A DNA stretch of 37,451 nt from Janibacter anophelis NBRC 107843 (lineage in GTDB: Bacteria > Actinomycetota > Actinomycetes > Actinomycetales > Dermatophilaceae), in NCBI RefSeq assembly GCF_001570945.1, contig NZ_BCSQ01000032.1, positions 1 to 37,451 on the forward strand, written 5' to 3'. Shown here one piece after another: positions 20,006-28,273 of the stretch (the first letter of the stretch is position 1; every line of letters begins with the position of its first letter). The position numbers were made by a program, and so were the translations under genes. The notes under the pieces were generated by a model that had not been told where the DNA came from, searched no databases, and saw nothing but the letters and a program-made list of their open reading frames with translations.

Positions 20006-21385
20006 ATGTCGGTCGCCACGGACAACGCTGCAGGGCCCCCCGACGGAGTCAATGCCGACTCCGAGCTCAAGCAGGGGGTGACCGGTCGCCTGCTCTACTT
20101 CTACGTCCTGGGCGACGTCCTCGGCTCAGGGATCTACGTGCTCATCGGCCTCGTGGCCGGGGCCGTCGGCGGTGCCTTCTGGGCGGCCTTCGCCGTCGGT
20201 GTCACCGTCGCGACGATCACCGGTCTGGCCTACGCCGAGCTCGTGACGAAGTACCCGCAGGCCGCAGGAGCAGCCCTGTACGTCAACAAGGCCTTCCACA
20301 ACAAGACGCTGACCTTCTTCATCACCTTCTGCATGCTCTCCGCCAGCTACGCGGCGGCCGGGTCCCTGGCGACCGGCTTCGCGCAGTACTTCGGCGAGGT
20401 GTGGGAGGCGGCCCCCGCGCTCGTCGTCGCCCTGGCCTTCGTCGTCGGCCTGGCGATCATCAACTTCATCGGCATCACCGAGTCGGTCGTGGCCAACATG
20501 ATCATGACCTTCGTCGAGATCGCCGGCCTGATCATCGTCCTCGTCATCGGCGTCATGGCGACCGTCCAGGGCAAGGTCGACTTCTCCCGGATCACGCAGT
20601 TCGCGACCGAGAGCAACCCCGCGCTCGGGCTGCTCGCGGGCGTCGCCCTCGCCTTCTTCGCCATGACCGGCTTCGAGAACGCAGCGAATGTCGCCGAGGA
20701 GACGCAGGACCCGCAGCGCGACTTCCCGCGGGCGCTCATCGGTGGCATGGCCACCGCCGGCGTGCTCTACGTGCTCATCGCCGTCACCGCGGCGATCACG
20801 GTGCCGATCGAGCAGCTCGCCCAGTCCGACGCGGCCCTGCTCGAGGTCGTCAAGGCCGGCATCCTGCCCTTCTCCGTCGCCGTGCTGACGATCATCTTCG
20901 CGATCATCGCCATGGTCGCCATCACCAACACCTGCCTCGTCTGCCTCGTCACCGAGTCCCGCATCCTCTACGGCATGGCGCGCGAGGACGTCGTGCCGGC
21001 CCCCTTCGCCAAGGTGAGCAGTCGGCAGGTGCCGTGGCTGGCGATCCTCTTCTCGGTCCTCGTCATCGCCGCCCTGCTGTTCTCCGGCGCCGACCTGGCC
21101 CAGCTGGCCAATGTCACCGTCGTCTTCACCCTGCTGATCTACGCGCTCGTCATCATCTCGGCGGTCAAGCTCGACAAGCAGGACCGCACGGACCGTGCCT
21201 TCCGCGCACCCCGGGTGCTGCTCGCGATCGGCGTCGTCGCCAACTTCCTCATCCTCGGCTACGTCATCTACGACGACCCCGGCTCGCTGCTGTACTGCGC
21301 GGCGCTGCTGGCCGTCGGCCTCGTCCTCTTCATCGTCGAACGCCTCGTCGGCGGTGGCCGTCCCACGACCAACCTGGAGAGCTGA
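20006..21385 (+). CDS. APC-family amino-acid permease
   Basis: A 459-residue integral membrane protein with about twelve hydrophobic helices. The APC signature is visible at the start (LLYFYVLGDVLGSGIYVLIGLVAGAVGG, the broken helix 1 region), followed by AYAELVTKYPQAAGAALYV and, in the middle, ALAFFAMTGFENAANVAEETQDPQRDFPRAL, the conserved helix 6 / loop motif. It presumably imports an amino acid or amine with cations; specificity is not readable. The ATG at 20006 is chosen because the frame before it lacks coding character. A universal stress protein follows after one base and an NAD-binding protein after that, an arrangement suggesting co-regulation. Confidence 0.88.
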   Translation: MSVATDNAAGPPDGVNADSELKQGVTGRLLYFYVLGDVLGSGIYVLIGLVAGAVGGAFWAAFAVGVTVATITGLAYAELVTKYPQAAGAALYVNKAFHNKTLTFFITFCMLSASYAAAGSLATGFAQYFGEVWEAAPALVVALAFVVGLAIINFIGITESVVANMIMTFVEIAGLIIVLVIGVMATVQGKVDFSRITQFATESNPALGLLAGVALAFFAMTGFENAANVAEETQDPQRDFPRALIGGMATAGVLYVLIAVTAAITVPIEQLAQSDAALLEVVKAGILPFSVAVLTIIFAIIAMVAITNTCLVCLVTESRILYGMAREDVVPAPFAKVSSRQVPWLAILFSVLVIAALLFSGADLAQLANVTVVFTLLIYALVIISAVKLDKQDRTDRAFRAPRVLLAIGVVANFLILGYVIYDDPGSLLYCAALLAVGLVLFIVERLVGGGRPTTNLES

Positions 21386-21386
21386 C

Positions 21387-21863
21387 ATGCACGTGCTCAT
21401 CGCCACCGACGGTTCGCGCCAGTCCCTGCGAGCGGCGCGCCACTTCAAGTCCTTCGCGGACCCGGGCAAGGTCACCGAGATCATCGTGCTCGCCGTGACC
21501 CGGCCGCTGGCCAGCGTCTCCTTCGTCGACGAGATCTCCTCCGACGCCAAGGCGCCCAAGCCGCTCCTCAGCAGCTCGTTCAAGGCTGAGGCAGAGTCCG
21601 CCGTCGCGGTCATCGCGGCCGAGTTCGACGACTGGACCGACACCAAGGTGCGCACCCGGGTGCGCAGCGGCACGCCGTCGACCGAGATCAACCGGGCGGC
21701 CAAGGTCTCCAACATCGAGCTGATCGTCCTGGCCAGCGGCAGCCGCGGCCTGACGGACACGATCCTCATCGGCAGCACGGCGCAGCGGGTGCAGGCCACC
21801 GCCCCGTGCCCCGTGCTCGTCGTCCGCCCGACGCCCCGCCCACGCCGCCGGAAGAAGACCTGA
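21387..21863 (+). CDS. Universal stress protein (UspA family)
   Basis: A 158-residue single-domain Usp protein: MHVLIATDGSRQSLRAARHF is the first strand with the ATP-binding Asp, and LIVLASGSRGLTDTILIGSTAQRVQATAPCPVLVVRP is the C-terminal G-rich nucleotide-binding segment with the A-PCPVLVV ending. The G-x2-G spacing before GS is shorter than the standard G-2x-G-9x-G(S/T), so ATP binding may be altered. It follows the permease stop by one base, with GGAGAG upstream as Shine-Dalgarno. Usp proteins paired with transporters often modulate their activity; that link is inferred from position. Confidence 0.88.
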   Translation: MHVLIATDGSRQSLRAARHFKSFADPGKVTEIIVLAVTRPLASVSFVDEISSDAKAPKPLLSSSFKAEAESAVAVIAAEFDDWTDTKVRTRVRSGTPSTEINRAAKVSNIELIVLASGSRGLTDTILIGSTAQRVQATAPCPVLVVRPTPRPRRRKKT

Positions 21864-21864
21864 C

Positions 21865-22611
21865 ATGCAGATCGCCGTCGCGGGCGGCACCGGAGTCGTG
21901 GGTCGCCACGTGGTCACCGAGGCCGAGCGACGCGGGCACGACGTGCGCGTCCTCTCCCGGGCGAAGGGGGTGGACCTCACCTCGTCGACCGGTCTCGACG
22001 AGCACCTCGCGGGTGTCGAGGCGATCATCGACGTCACCTCCGTCCAGACCATGTCGGCGAAGAAGTCCACGGAGTTCTTCGAGCGCGTCACCGACAACCT
22101 CACGACGGCTGGGGAGAATGCAGGGGTGCGTCACCTCGTGGCCCTGTCGATCATCGGGGCCCCGGAGATCGACGCCGGGTACTACGCCGGCAAGCGCGCC
22201 CAGGAACGCGCCGTCCTCGCCCACTCGATCGGCACCGTGGTGCGCGCCGCGCAGTTCCACGAGTTCGGCGTGCAGACACTCGAGCGCACTCGCATCGGTC
22301 CGGTGGCGCTCGTGCCGACCATCCACTCCCAGCCGGTCTCGACCGACGAGGTCGCGGCCCTGCTCCTCGACGTCGGCGAGGGCGAGCCCCTCGGTGACGG
22401 CCCGTCTATCGCCGGGCCCGAGGTGATGCAGGTGGCCGACATGGCCCGGCTGGCGCTCGCGGCTCGGGGCGAGCGGGTGCGGGTCATCGAGTTCCCCATG
22501 CCCGGCGCCTTCGGTCGCGGTCTGCGCGGGGACCTGCTCCTCGCCCGGTCCGACACACGTATCGGCGAGGTCACCCACGAGCAGTGGCTCGCGCGCGAGT
22601 TCCCGGGCTGA
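21865..22611 (+). CDS. NAD(P)-binding, NmrA-like atypical SDR protein
   Basis: A 248-residue protein. IAVAGGTGVVGRHVVTEAERRGHDVRVLSR is a Rossmann start with G-x-x-G-x-x-G at residues 7-13, and the protein follows the atypical SDR/NmrA pattern (GVEAIIDVTSV, NAGVRHLVALSIIGA, YYAGKRAQERAVLAHSIGTVVRAAQF). The Y-x-x-x-K pair (YYAGKRAQE) is present, so a dehydrogenase or reductase activity is possible, though many NmrA-like proteins only sense redox state. It begins one base after the universal stress gene stop (TGA-C-ATG), forming the third gene of the permease operon. Confidence 0.85.
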   Translation: MQIAVAGGTGVVGRHVVTEAERRGHDVRVLSRAKGVDLTSSTGLDEHLAGVEAIIDVTSVQTMSAKKSTEFFERVTDNLTTAGENAGVRHLVALSIIGAPEIDAGYYAGKRAQERAVLAHSIGTVVRAAQFHEFGVQTLERTRIGPVALVPTIHSQPVSTDEVAALLLDVGEGEPLGDGPSIAGPEVMQVADMARLALAARGERVRVIEFPMPGAFGRGLRGDLLLARSDTRIGEVTHEQWLAREFPG

Positions 22612-22652
22612 CCCCCCTTCGCTCTGCCCGCGGGGTGCGGCGATCCGGCCGG

Positions 22653-22658
22653 TAGGTT
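22653..22658 (+). promoter_or_regulatory. -10 box (TAGGTT) of a leaderless NYN gene
   Basis: TAGGTT is followed by six bases (GCGGAC) and ATG 22665. The same hexamer and spacing are used by the FUSC gene on the other strand. Confidence 0.5.
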
Positions 22659-22664
22659 GCGGAC

Positions 22665-23528
22665 ATGGACGCCGACACCAGCACCTCCACCCGCATCGCC
22701 GTGCTCATCGACTGCGACAACGTCTCGGCCAAGCACACCGCCGCGGTCCTCGAGGAGCTGGCGAAGTACGGCACCCCCACCGTCAAGCGCGCCTACGGCG
22801 ACTGGACCACGACGCAGCTGGGCGGGTGGAAGGCCGAGCTGCAACGCAATGCCATCCAGCCGGTGCAGCAGTTCGCCTACACCGTCGGCAAGAACTCCAC
22901 CGACTCCGCCCTGATCATCGACGCGATGGATCTGCTGTGGCAGGGCAATGTCGAGGCCTTCGCCCTCGTCTCCTCCGACTCCGACTTCACCCGCCTGGCC
23001 ACCCGGCTGCGCGAGTCGGGCAAACGCGTCTACGGACTCGGGCGGCGCAAGACCCCCGAGTCGCTGCGCCGAGCAGTCGACCAGTTCATCTTCCTCGAGC
23101 TGCTCGGCGAGCAGGCCCGTGACGAGGACGAGGGCCCCGGCCCGGCGACAGACGGCACGGACGACGAGACCCCCGACACGACGATCAACCTGCAGTCGGC
23201 CCTGACCAAGGCGATCAACGCCACCTCCGGTGACGACGGCTGGAGCGCCCTGGGCACCGTCGGGCAGCACCTGAGCCGTGCGCAGGCCGACTTCGATCCT
23301 CGGGCCTTCGGCCACCAAAAGCTCTCGACCCTCGTCGAGGAGCAGCCCTACCTCGAGACCCGCTCCGAGGGATCCTCGCGGCAGGTCCGGCTGCGGACGA
23401 AGGGGGCCCGCGCCACCTCCTCCCCCACGGCCCGACAGACGGCGAAGAAGTCGACGGCACCGAAGGCGTCCAAGAGCACGACCAAGAAGGCGACCGGCAA
23501 GGCGACGGGGTCTGCGCGCGGGGCGTGA
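22665..23528 (+). CDS. NYN-domain ribonuclease-like protein with OST-HTH/LOTUS domain
   Basis: A 287-residue protein. The N-terminal NYN (PIN-like) domain covers residues 10-150: IAVLIDCDNVS with Asp16 and Asp18, KNSTDSALIIDAMDLL with Asp80 and Asp86, and LVSSDSDFTRLATRLRESGK with Asp105 and Asp107 form the acidic metal site of LabA-like RNases. After an acidic linker, an OST-HTH/LOTUS domain follows (GWSALGTVGQHLSRAQADFDPRAFGHQKLSTLVEEQPYLETR, about 192-235), known elsewhere to bind RNA or G-rich structures. The end is an Ala/Lys/Thr-rich basic tail. The whole suggests RNA binding and cleavage, target unknown. The start is supported by a -10 box six bases upstream. Confidence 0.85.
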   Translation: MDADTSTSTRIAVLIDCDNVSAKHTAAVLEELAKYGTPTVKRAYGDWTTTQLGGWKAELQRNAIQPVQQFAYTVGKNSTDSALIIDAMDLLWQGNVEAFALVSSDSDFTRLATRLRESGKRVYGLGRRKTPESLRRAVDQFIFLELLGEQARDEDEGPGPATDGTDDETPDTTINLQSALTKAINATSGDDGWSALGTVGQHLSRAQADFDPRAFGHQKLSTLVEEQPYLETRSEGSSRQVRLRTKGARATSSPTARQTAKKSTAPKASKSTTKKATGKATGSARGA

Positions 23529-23622
23529 CCCCCTTCGCCCGAGCGGTGCGCATCACTCCGGCATGTACGCCGGGCCCCGGGAGGCCTAAGATGTCGCCCG
23601 GTCTGCTTTCAGGAGAAGTTTC

Positions 23623-24951
23623 ATGCATCGTGGCACCCGTCACCCTGACGGCACCGCTCGGGCACTGCTCGCGCTGTGCCTCGCGGGTGGGCTCGCGCTG
23701 GCCCCCGGGGCCATCGCGGAGCCGACCGACCCCGTGAGCCCAGAGCCCAGCGCCTCCCCGTCCACGTCCGCCGACCCGGACGTCGCCTGGTCGACGGACG
23801 GCAACGCTCCGGTCGGCGACGACAACGACACCCCGCTCGCCGGTGACGACCTGGACAGCCAGATCGCGGAGGCGGACCGGCTCGCCGCCGACCTGCTCAA
23901 GGACGACAAGGACATCGCGGCCGCGGTCAAGTCCCTGAAGTCCTACTCCAAGAAGGCCAACAAGCTCCTGCAGGAGAAGGCGACCGCCCGCGACGAGTAC
24001 AACACGGCCAAGGGTGAGGCGGACACGGCGCAGAAGCAGCTCGACACGTACAAGTCGCGCCTGTCCGAGGGCCGTCAGGACTTGCGGGACTGGGCCTTCA
24101 CCACGTACACGCAGGGCGGTTACTCCGACACGGTGACGATGCTCGGCACGATCACCGGCTCCGAGACCTCCGGCAACTCCGCGGGTGACCTCACCTACCT
24201 CACCGACGAGCGGATCCGATCGGTCGACCTCGTCCGCGAGGACACCGTCACCCAGGCCTCGCTGACGAAGAAGAAGGACAAGGCCCTCGCCAAGGCCACG
24301 AAGGCCAAGAAGCGCGCGGACGACGCCAAGGCCAAGGCTGACAAGGTGCTCAAGGAGCGTAAGGACGAGTTGGAGCGGCTGCGCAAGAAGCACTCCGAGG
24401 AGCTGAAGAAGGCCGGACCGATCGTCAACGCCCTCATCGGGCAGCCCGACGACGCGGCCCAGGGCGCCAGCACCCGTCTCACCGACGCCCTCAAGGAGCT
24501 CGGGCAGGACGTCACCGAGTTCGAGGACGCCAAGCCGTGCTCGACCAACAGCGCCACCTTCCCCAACGGCCAGATCCCGCCCGGCGCCCTGTGCCCGCTG
24601 CTCGGTGCGCCCGGTGAGTCGCTGCGGCCCGAAGCCGCCGCCGCCTTCAACTCGATGAGCAAGGCATACCAGCGCGACACCGGCCACCTGCTCTGCGTCA
24701 CCGACAGCTACCGCTCGTACGCGCAGCAGGTCGTGACCAAGCAGCAGCGCGGCGGCTGGGCCGCGGCCCCCGGCACGAGCAACCACGGTCTGGGCAAGGC
24801 CCTCGACCTGTGTGGTGGGGTTAACAACTTCGGTCACCCGGCGCACGCGTGGATGCAGCAGAACGCGCCGCTGTACGGGTGGTTCCACCCCTCCTGGGCC
24901 GCGGCCGGCGGGAGCCTGCCGGAGCCGTGGCACTGGGAGTACGCCGGCTGA
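23623..24951 (+). CDS. Secreted M15-type D-alanyl-D-alanine carboxypeptidase with coiled coil
   Basis: A 442-residue exported protein. The signal peptide covers about residues 1-32 (ARALLALCLAGGLALAPGAIA), followed by a Pro/Ser/Asp-rich linker and a long charged coiled coil (about 75-285, many K/E/D/A). The C-terminal M15B peptidase domain has the substrate-binding SYRSYAQQ, the zinc motif TSNHGLGKALDL (S-x-H-x-x-x-x-x-x-D type) and the final EPWHWEY with catalytic Glu and zinc His. It should trim D-Ala-D-Ala ends of peptidoglycan outside the membrane. AGGAGAAG lies before ATG 23623, and TAAGAT (23587-23592) is a likely -10. It ends directly against the convergent MFS gene, with no base between. 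Confidence 0.88.
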   Translation: MHRGTRHPDGTARALLALCLAGGLALAPGAIAEPTDPVSPEPSASPSTSADPDVAWSTDGNAPVGDDNDTPLAGDDLDSQIAEADRLAADLLKDDKDIAAAVKSLKSYSKKANKLLQEKATARDEYNTAKGEADTAQKQLDTYKSRLSEGRQDLRDWAFTTYTQGGYSDTVTMLGTITGSETSGNSAGDLTYLTDERIRSVDLVREDTVTQASLTKKKDKALAKATKAKKRADDAKAKADKVLKERKDELERLRKKHSEELKKAGPIVNALIGQPDDAAQGASTRLTDALKELGQDVTEFEDAKPCSTNSATFPNGQIPPGALCPLLGAPGESLRPEAAAAFNSMSKAYQRDTGHLLCVTDSYRSYAQQVVTKQQRGGWAAAPGTSNHGLGKALDLCGGVNNFGHPAHAWMQQNAPLYGWFHPSWAAAGGSLPEPWHWEYAG

Positions 24952-26307
24952 TCACCCGGCCTGCGGGCCGACCTGCTCCTGCGGGGTCTTGACGGGCACC
25001 AGCACGGCGAGCCCGGCCACGAGCACCAGGGCGATGCCAAGGATGCCCCAGTACTGGGTGTCCTTCTCCCCCGTCACCAGTGCACCGATCCAGATGAAGA
25101 GGCCGAAGGCGGCCGGGGACAGGAACGAGACGACCCGTCCTGTCGTGGCGTACAGGCCGAAGATCTCGCCCGACTGTCCGTCGGGGATGACCCGCGCGAG
25201 GAAGCTGCGGGAGGCCGCCTGGGCCGGGCCGACGAAGGCGGTCATCGTCAGGCCGAGGGTCCAGAAGATGATCGGCCCGCCGTCGTGGAGGACGAAGATC
25301 GCCAGGCCGAGCACGCAGAGCGCCACGAGCGAGATGAGGATGACCCGCTTGGGCCCGAGCACGTCGTCGAGCAGACCGAAGAGCATCGTCGCGATGCCGG
25401 CGACGATGTTGGCCACGGCACCGAAGATGATCACCTCACCGGCCGTCATCCCGAAGGTGCCGGCCGCGAGCACCGCACCGAAGGCGAAGACCCCCGCGAG
25501 CCCGTCGCGGAAGAGCGCCGAGGCCCCCAGGAAGTAGACCGTGTGGCGGGAGACCGACCACAGCCGGCGCAGGGAGGCCCACACGAGCTTGTACGAGGCG
25601 ACGACCCCGATCCGCGAGGCACGCTCCTTGGGGGTGTCCTTGAGCACGGCGAAGGTCGGCAGGGTGAAGAGCAGGATCCACAGACCGCACACGAGCATCG
25701 ACACCCGGATGTCCATGGCGTCCTTGTCGGTCACGCCGAACAGGCCGACCTTGGGGTCGATGAAGAGGAAGAAGAGCAGCAGCAGCACGAGGATTCCGCC
25801 GAGGTAGCCCATCCCCCAGCCGAAACCCGAGACCCGGCCGACATTGCTCGGGGAGGCGACCTGATCGATCGAGGCGTTGTAGTTGACGCTCGCGATCTCC
25901 GAGACGATCGAGCCCACGCCGAGCAGCACGAGCCCGAGGACGAGGAATCCCGGCTCGGGCTTGACGAAGAAGAGTGCGGCCGACAGCACCGCCAGCAGCC
26001 AGGTCTGCAGGCGCAGGTTGCGCACGCCGCGGCCGGAGCGGTCGGAGTTCTGCCCCAGCACCGGCGCCAGCAGCGCCACGAGCAGCCCGGAGACAGCGGT
26101 CGAGATCGCCAGGGCGGTCGATGTCGTGTTGGTGTCACCGAAGCTGTCGCTCGTGATGTACACGGCGAAGACGAAGGTCGTGATGACCGTGTTGAACGGC
26201 TGGGCGCCCCAGTCCCACATCGCCCAGCCGATGATGCGGCCGCGCCCTCCCTGCCCCTCGGCGCGAAGGGCGGTGGTCGGCTCGGCCGGCGTCGTCACGT
26301 CGCTCAC
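24952..26307 (-). CDS. MFS transporter (UMF1/Atg22-like)
   Basis: About 451 residues and twelve predicted membrane helices. The segment IIGWAMWDWGAQPFNTVITTFVFAVYI matches the Atg22/UMF1 subgroup, where a W-A-x-Y/W-D-x-x-x-x-x-F/Y pattern opens the first helix. Two six-helix halves are separated by a cytoplasmic loop (KDTPKERASRIGVVASYKLVWASLRRLW). Related proteins have been linked to amino-acid or nutrient efflux, but no substrate is certain. GTG 26307 is the chosen start because TAGCCT (minus strand, 26320-26315) ends seven bases before it; the longer frame is not supported. Confidence 0.85.
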   Translation of the reverse strand: MSDVTTPAEPTTALRAEGQGGRGRIIGWAMWDWGAQPFNTVITTFVFAVYITSDSFGDTNTTSTALAISTAVSGLLVALLAPVLGQNSDRSGRGVRNLRLQTWLLAVLSAALFFVKPEPGFLVLGLVLLGVGSIVSEIASVNYNASIDQVASPSNVGRVSGFGWGMGYLGGILVLLLLFFLFIDPKVGLFGVTDKDAMDIRVSMLVCGLWILLFTLPTFAVLKDTPKERASRIGVVASYKLVWASLRRLWSVSRHTVYFLGASALFRDGLAGVFAFGAVLAAGTFGMTAGEVIIFGAVANIVAGIATMLFGLLDDVLGPKRVILISLVALCVLGLAIFVLHDGGPIIFWTLGLTMTAFVGPAQAASRSFLARVIPDGQSGEIFGLYATTGRVVSFLSPAAFGLFIWIGALVTGEKDTQYWGILGIALVLVAGLAVLVPVKTPQEQVGPQAG

Positions 26308-26314
26308 GAGGCCG

Positions 26315-26320
26315 AGGCTA
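26315..26320 (-). promoter_or_regulatory. -10 box (TAGCCT) of the MFS gene
   Basis: TAGCCT on the minus strand ends seven bases before GTG 26307, the leaderless spacing also seen at other genes of the window. Confidence 0.45.
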
Positions 26321-26467
26321 TCGCCCCCGATGCGCCTCGATGTGCGCGACACGGTGCATCCGCGCTATCCTGTGGGGTCGCCCCAAGCCGATGCCCCGCG
26401 AGGAGCCCGCTTCGACCGGTACGCGGAGGGCTGGCAGGGGCGCTGCGCCGCAACGATGCGAGCCGCA

Positions 26468-26493
26468 GGAACATCCGACGCACACCCAGCGTT
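26468..26493 (+). promoter_or_regulatory. SigR/SigH-type promoter of rbpA (GGAAC-N18-GTT)
   Basis: GGAAC at 26468-26472, eighteen bases, then GTT at 26491-26493. This fits the GGAAT-N18-GTT consensus of the thiol-oxidative-stress sigma factor SigR (SigH in mycobacteria), whose known regulon includes rbpA in Streptomyces. The leader to ATG 26558 would be about 55-60 nt. A second possible promoter with TATCCT at 26365-26370 lies further upstream and may serve housekeeping transcription. Confidence 0.65.
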
Positions 26494-26557
26494 ATGGGAC
26501 ATGAGAGTTCTGTGCACGCAGGGGCGCAGACATCGCGAGACACCAGGAGAGACCCAC

Positions 26558-26914
26558 ATGGCAGAGCGCACGCTGCGCGGGACGCGCATGGTCAGCTTCA
26601 GCATGGAGACGACGGACAACGTCGTCCCCAGCGAGCGTCAGATCACGGCCTACGTCTGCGACGACGGGCACCGCACCGAGCTTCCCTTCTCGGTCGAGGC
26701 CGACATCCCCGGCACCTGGGAGTGCCGCTGCGGCAAGCTCGGCAAGCTCGTCGACGGCCCCGAGCCGGAGCTGAAGCCCGCCAAGCACGTGCGCACCCAC
26801 TGGGACATGCTGCTCGAGCGCCGCTCGATCCCCGAGCTCGAGGAACTGCTCGAGGAGCGCCTGGCTCTCCTGCGCGAGAAGCGCGGCGAGAAGCCCCGCA
26901 AGCGCAGCGCCTGA
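26558..26914 (+). CDS. rbpA: RNA polymerase-binding protein RbpA
   Basis: A 118-residue protein with the RbpA order: a short N-terminal tail (MAERTLRGTRMVSFSMETTDN), the core domain with ITAYVCDDGHRTELPFSVEADIPGTWECRCGKLG, the basic linker KPAKHVRTHWDMLLERRS and the C-terminal sigma-interaction helix ELEELLEERLALLREKRG. RbpA binds RNA polymerase together with the principal sigma factor and stabilises the open complex; it is an actinobacterial protein. AGGAGAG at 26544-26550 supports the ATG at 26558. A SigR-type promoter precedes it, and a strong hairpin follows the stop. The 250-bp region upstream appears otherwise non-coding. Confidence 0.95.
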   Translation: MAERTLRGTRMVSFSMETTDNVVPSERQITAYVCDDGHRTELPFSVEADIPGTWECRCGKLGKLVDGPEPELKPAKHVRTHWDMLLERRSIPELEELLEERLALLREKRGEKPRKRSA

Positions 26915-26930
26915 GACCGGGCCCACACGA

Positions 26931-26971
26931 GAAGGGGGCGCCCCACCGATGATCGGTGGGGCGCCCCCTTC
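26931..26971. terminator. Bidirectional 20-bp-arm terminator hairpin
   Basis: Perfectly paired arms 26931-26950 and 26952-26971 (GAAGGGGGCGCCCC... mirrored), centred on one base, lie 16 bp after the rbpA stop and 13 bp after the end of the convergent fxsA gene. There is no T-run, as is common in high-GC organisms. Its right arm contains one of the CCCCCTTCG nonamers. Confidence 0.8.
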
Positions 26972-26984
26972 GTCATGGCTGCAG

Positions 26985-27491
26985 TCACGGCTGGTCGTCG
27001 TCGACGATCTCGCCCTCGATGACCTCTCCCCCGTCGCGGTCCCGGGTGCGCCGCACCCGCGCCTCACCGGGAGCGACCGGCATGCCGGCGGCCAGCAGGC
27101 GGCGCGCGACGACGGCCTCGAGGCCGATCCGGGCCACGGGCCGGGTGAAGGGCAACACGAAGACCAGACCGATGACGTCGGAGACGAAGCCCGGCAGCGT
27201 GAGCAGCAGACCACCGACGAGGACGAGCACGGCATCGGCGATCTCGCGACTGGGCATCTGGCCGCTGCGCAGCGCCTGGCGCAGCGCCTGCCAGGTCCGC
27301 CGCCCCTCGCGACGCAGCAGCCACGCGCCGAGCGCCGAGAGCACGACGACGGCCAACAGGGTCGGCCAGAAGCCGATCCAGCGGCCGACCGCGATGAGAG
27401 CTGCCACCTCGATGATGGCCCAGACCACGATGGCCAGCGGGATCCACGCCACGCGTCGGCGACGTCGTCGAGGTTCGGGCCCGGGGATCAC
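26985..27491 (-). CDS. fxsA: FxsA-family membrane protein
   Basis: A 168-residue small membrane protein. After a basic N-terminus (PRRRRRRVAW) come helices WIPLAIVVWAIIEVAALIAVG and PTLLAVVVLSALGAWLLRREG, then the cytoplasmic segment TWQALRQALRSGQMPSREIADAVLVLVGGLLLTLPGFVSDVIGL, which is the FxsA signature (G-x-x-P-x-x-E-x-x-D, LLTxPGFxTD). The C-terminus is charged. In E. coli overproduced FxsA relieves F-plasmid exclusion of phage T7; its normal role is unknown. The start is GTG 27491, overlapping the stop of the glycosyltransferase gene by four bases (GTGA). Confidence 0.88.
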   Translation of the reverse strand: MIPGPEPRRRRRRVAWIPLAIVVWAIIEVAALIAVGRWIGFWPTLLAVVVLSALGAWLLRREGRRTWQALRQALRSGQMPSREIADAVLVLVGGLLLTLPGFVSDVIGLVFVLPFTRPVARIGLEAVVARRLLAAGMPVAPGEARVRRTRDRDGGEVIEGEIVDDDQP

Positions 27492-28273
27492 AGTCGGTGC
27501 CAGGTCGGCTCTCGGTCGATCAGGCCCCGCAGCTGCGCCTTGCGGTGGGCCAGGCCCCAGCGGGTGATGCGGGCCATCGACTCGCGGACGACATCGCCGT
27601 CCATCTTGGAGTCACCGATCTCGCGCTCGATGAAGGTGATCGGGACCTCGACGACCTTCAGCCCCGCGCGGACGGTGCGCACGGTCAGGTCGGTCTGGAA
27701 GACGTAGCCGGCACTCTGGACCCGGTCCAGACCGATGGTCCGTAGGGTCTCGGCTCGGTAGACGCGGTAGCCGGCGGTCGCGTCGTTGACCGGCATGCCG
27801 AGGATGGCCTTGATGTAGAGGTTGCCGGCCATGCTGATCGCCTTGCGGTCCAGCGGCCAGTTGACGATCTTGCCGCCGCGCACGTAGCGCGAGCCGATGA
27901 CCAGGTCGGCGTCGCGGGCGACCTCGAGCATCGTCGGCAGGTGCTCGGGGCGGTGCGAGCCGTCGGCGTCCATCTCGACGACCGCGTCGTAGCCCTGCTC
28001 GAGCGCCCACGCGAAGCCCGCGAGGTAGGCGGCTCCGAGGCCTTCCTTGCCCTGTCGGTGGATCACCTTGACGTGGTCGTCGGTGGCAGCCAGCCCGTCG
28101 GCGACCTCCCCGGTGCCGTCGGGAGAGTTGTCGTCGAGGACGACGACGTCGGCCTCGGGCACCGCGGCCCGGACGCGCTCGACGATGAGCGGGAGGTTGT
28201 CGCGCTCGTTGTAGGTGGGGATGAGCACGGCGACCCGCTCGATCGGCGGCCGTGCGTGGGTGGAGTCAGGCAC
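27488..28273 (-). CDS. ppm1: Polyprenol-phosphate mannose synthase (Ppm1/DPM1-like GT2)
   Basis: A 261-residue family 2 glycosyltransferase without membrane helices. RVAVLIPTYNERDNLPLIVERV is the nucleotide-binding start, DVVVLDDNSPDGTGEVAD the first Asp site, AVVEMDADGSHRPEHLP the D-x-D metal site, and VNDATAGYRVYRAETL and VFQTDLTVRTVRAGLKVVEVPITFIEREIGDSKM follow the dolichol-phosphate mannose synthase pattern. It transfers mannose from GDP-mannose to polyprenyl phosphate on the inner face of the membrane, feeding lipoglycan synthesis. In Mycobacterium tuberculosis this domain is fused to Lnt in one protein; here the two are separate, the starts and stops overlapping by 8 bases. The start is GTG 28273. 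Confidence 0.9.
   Translation of the reverse strand: MPDSTHARPPIERVAVLIPTYNERDNLPLIVERVRAAVPEADVVVLDDNSPDGTGEVADGLAATDDHVKVIHRQGKEGLGAAYLAGFAWALEQGYDAVVEMDADGSHRPEHLPTMLEVARDADLVIGSRYVRGGKIVNWPLDRKAISMAGNLYIKAILGMPVNDATAGYRVYRAETLRTIGLDRVQSAGYVFQTDLTVRTVRAGLKVVEVPITFIEREIGDSKMDGDVVRESMARITRWGLAHRKAQLRGLIDREPTWHRL

Noticed and set aside
18802-21498. An 898-codon plus-strand frame running through panE, arfB and the APC permease
   Set aside because: It reads out of frame through three well-supported genes and encodes Arg/Pro/Ser-rich sequence typical of a shifted GC-rich frame.
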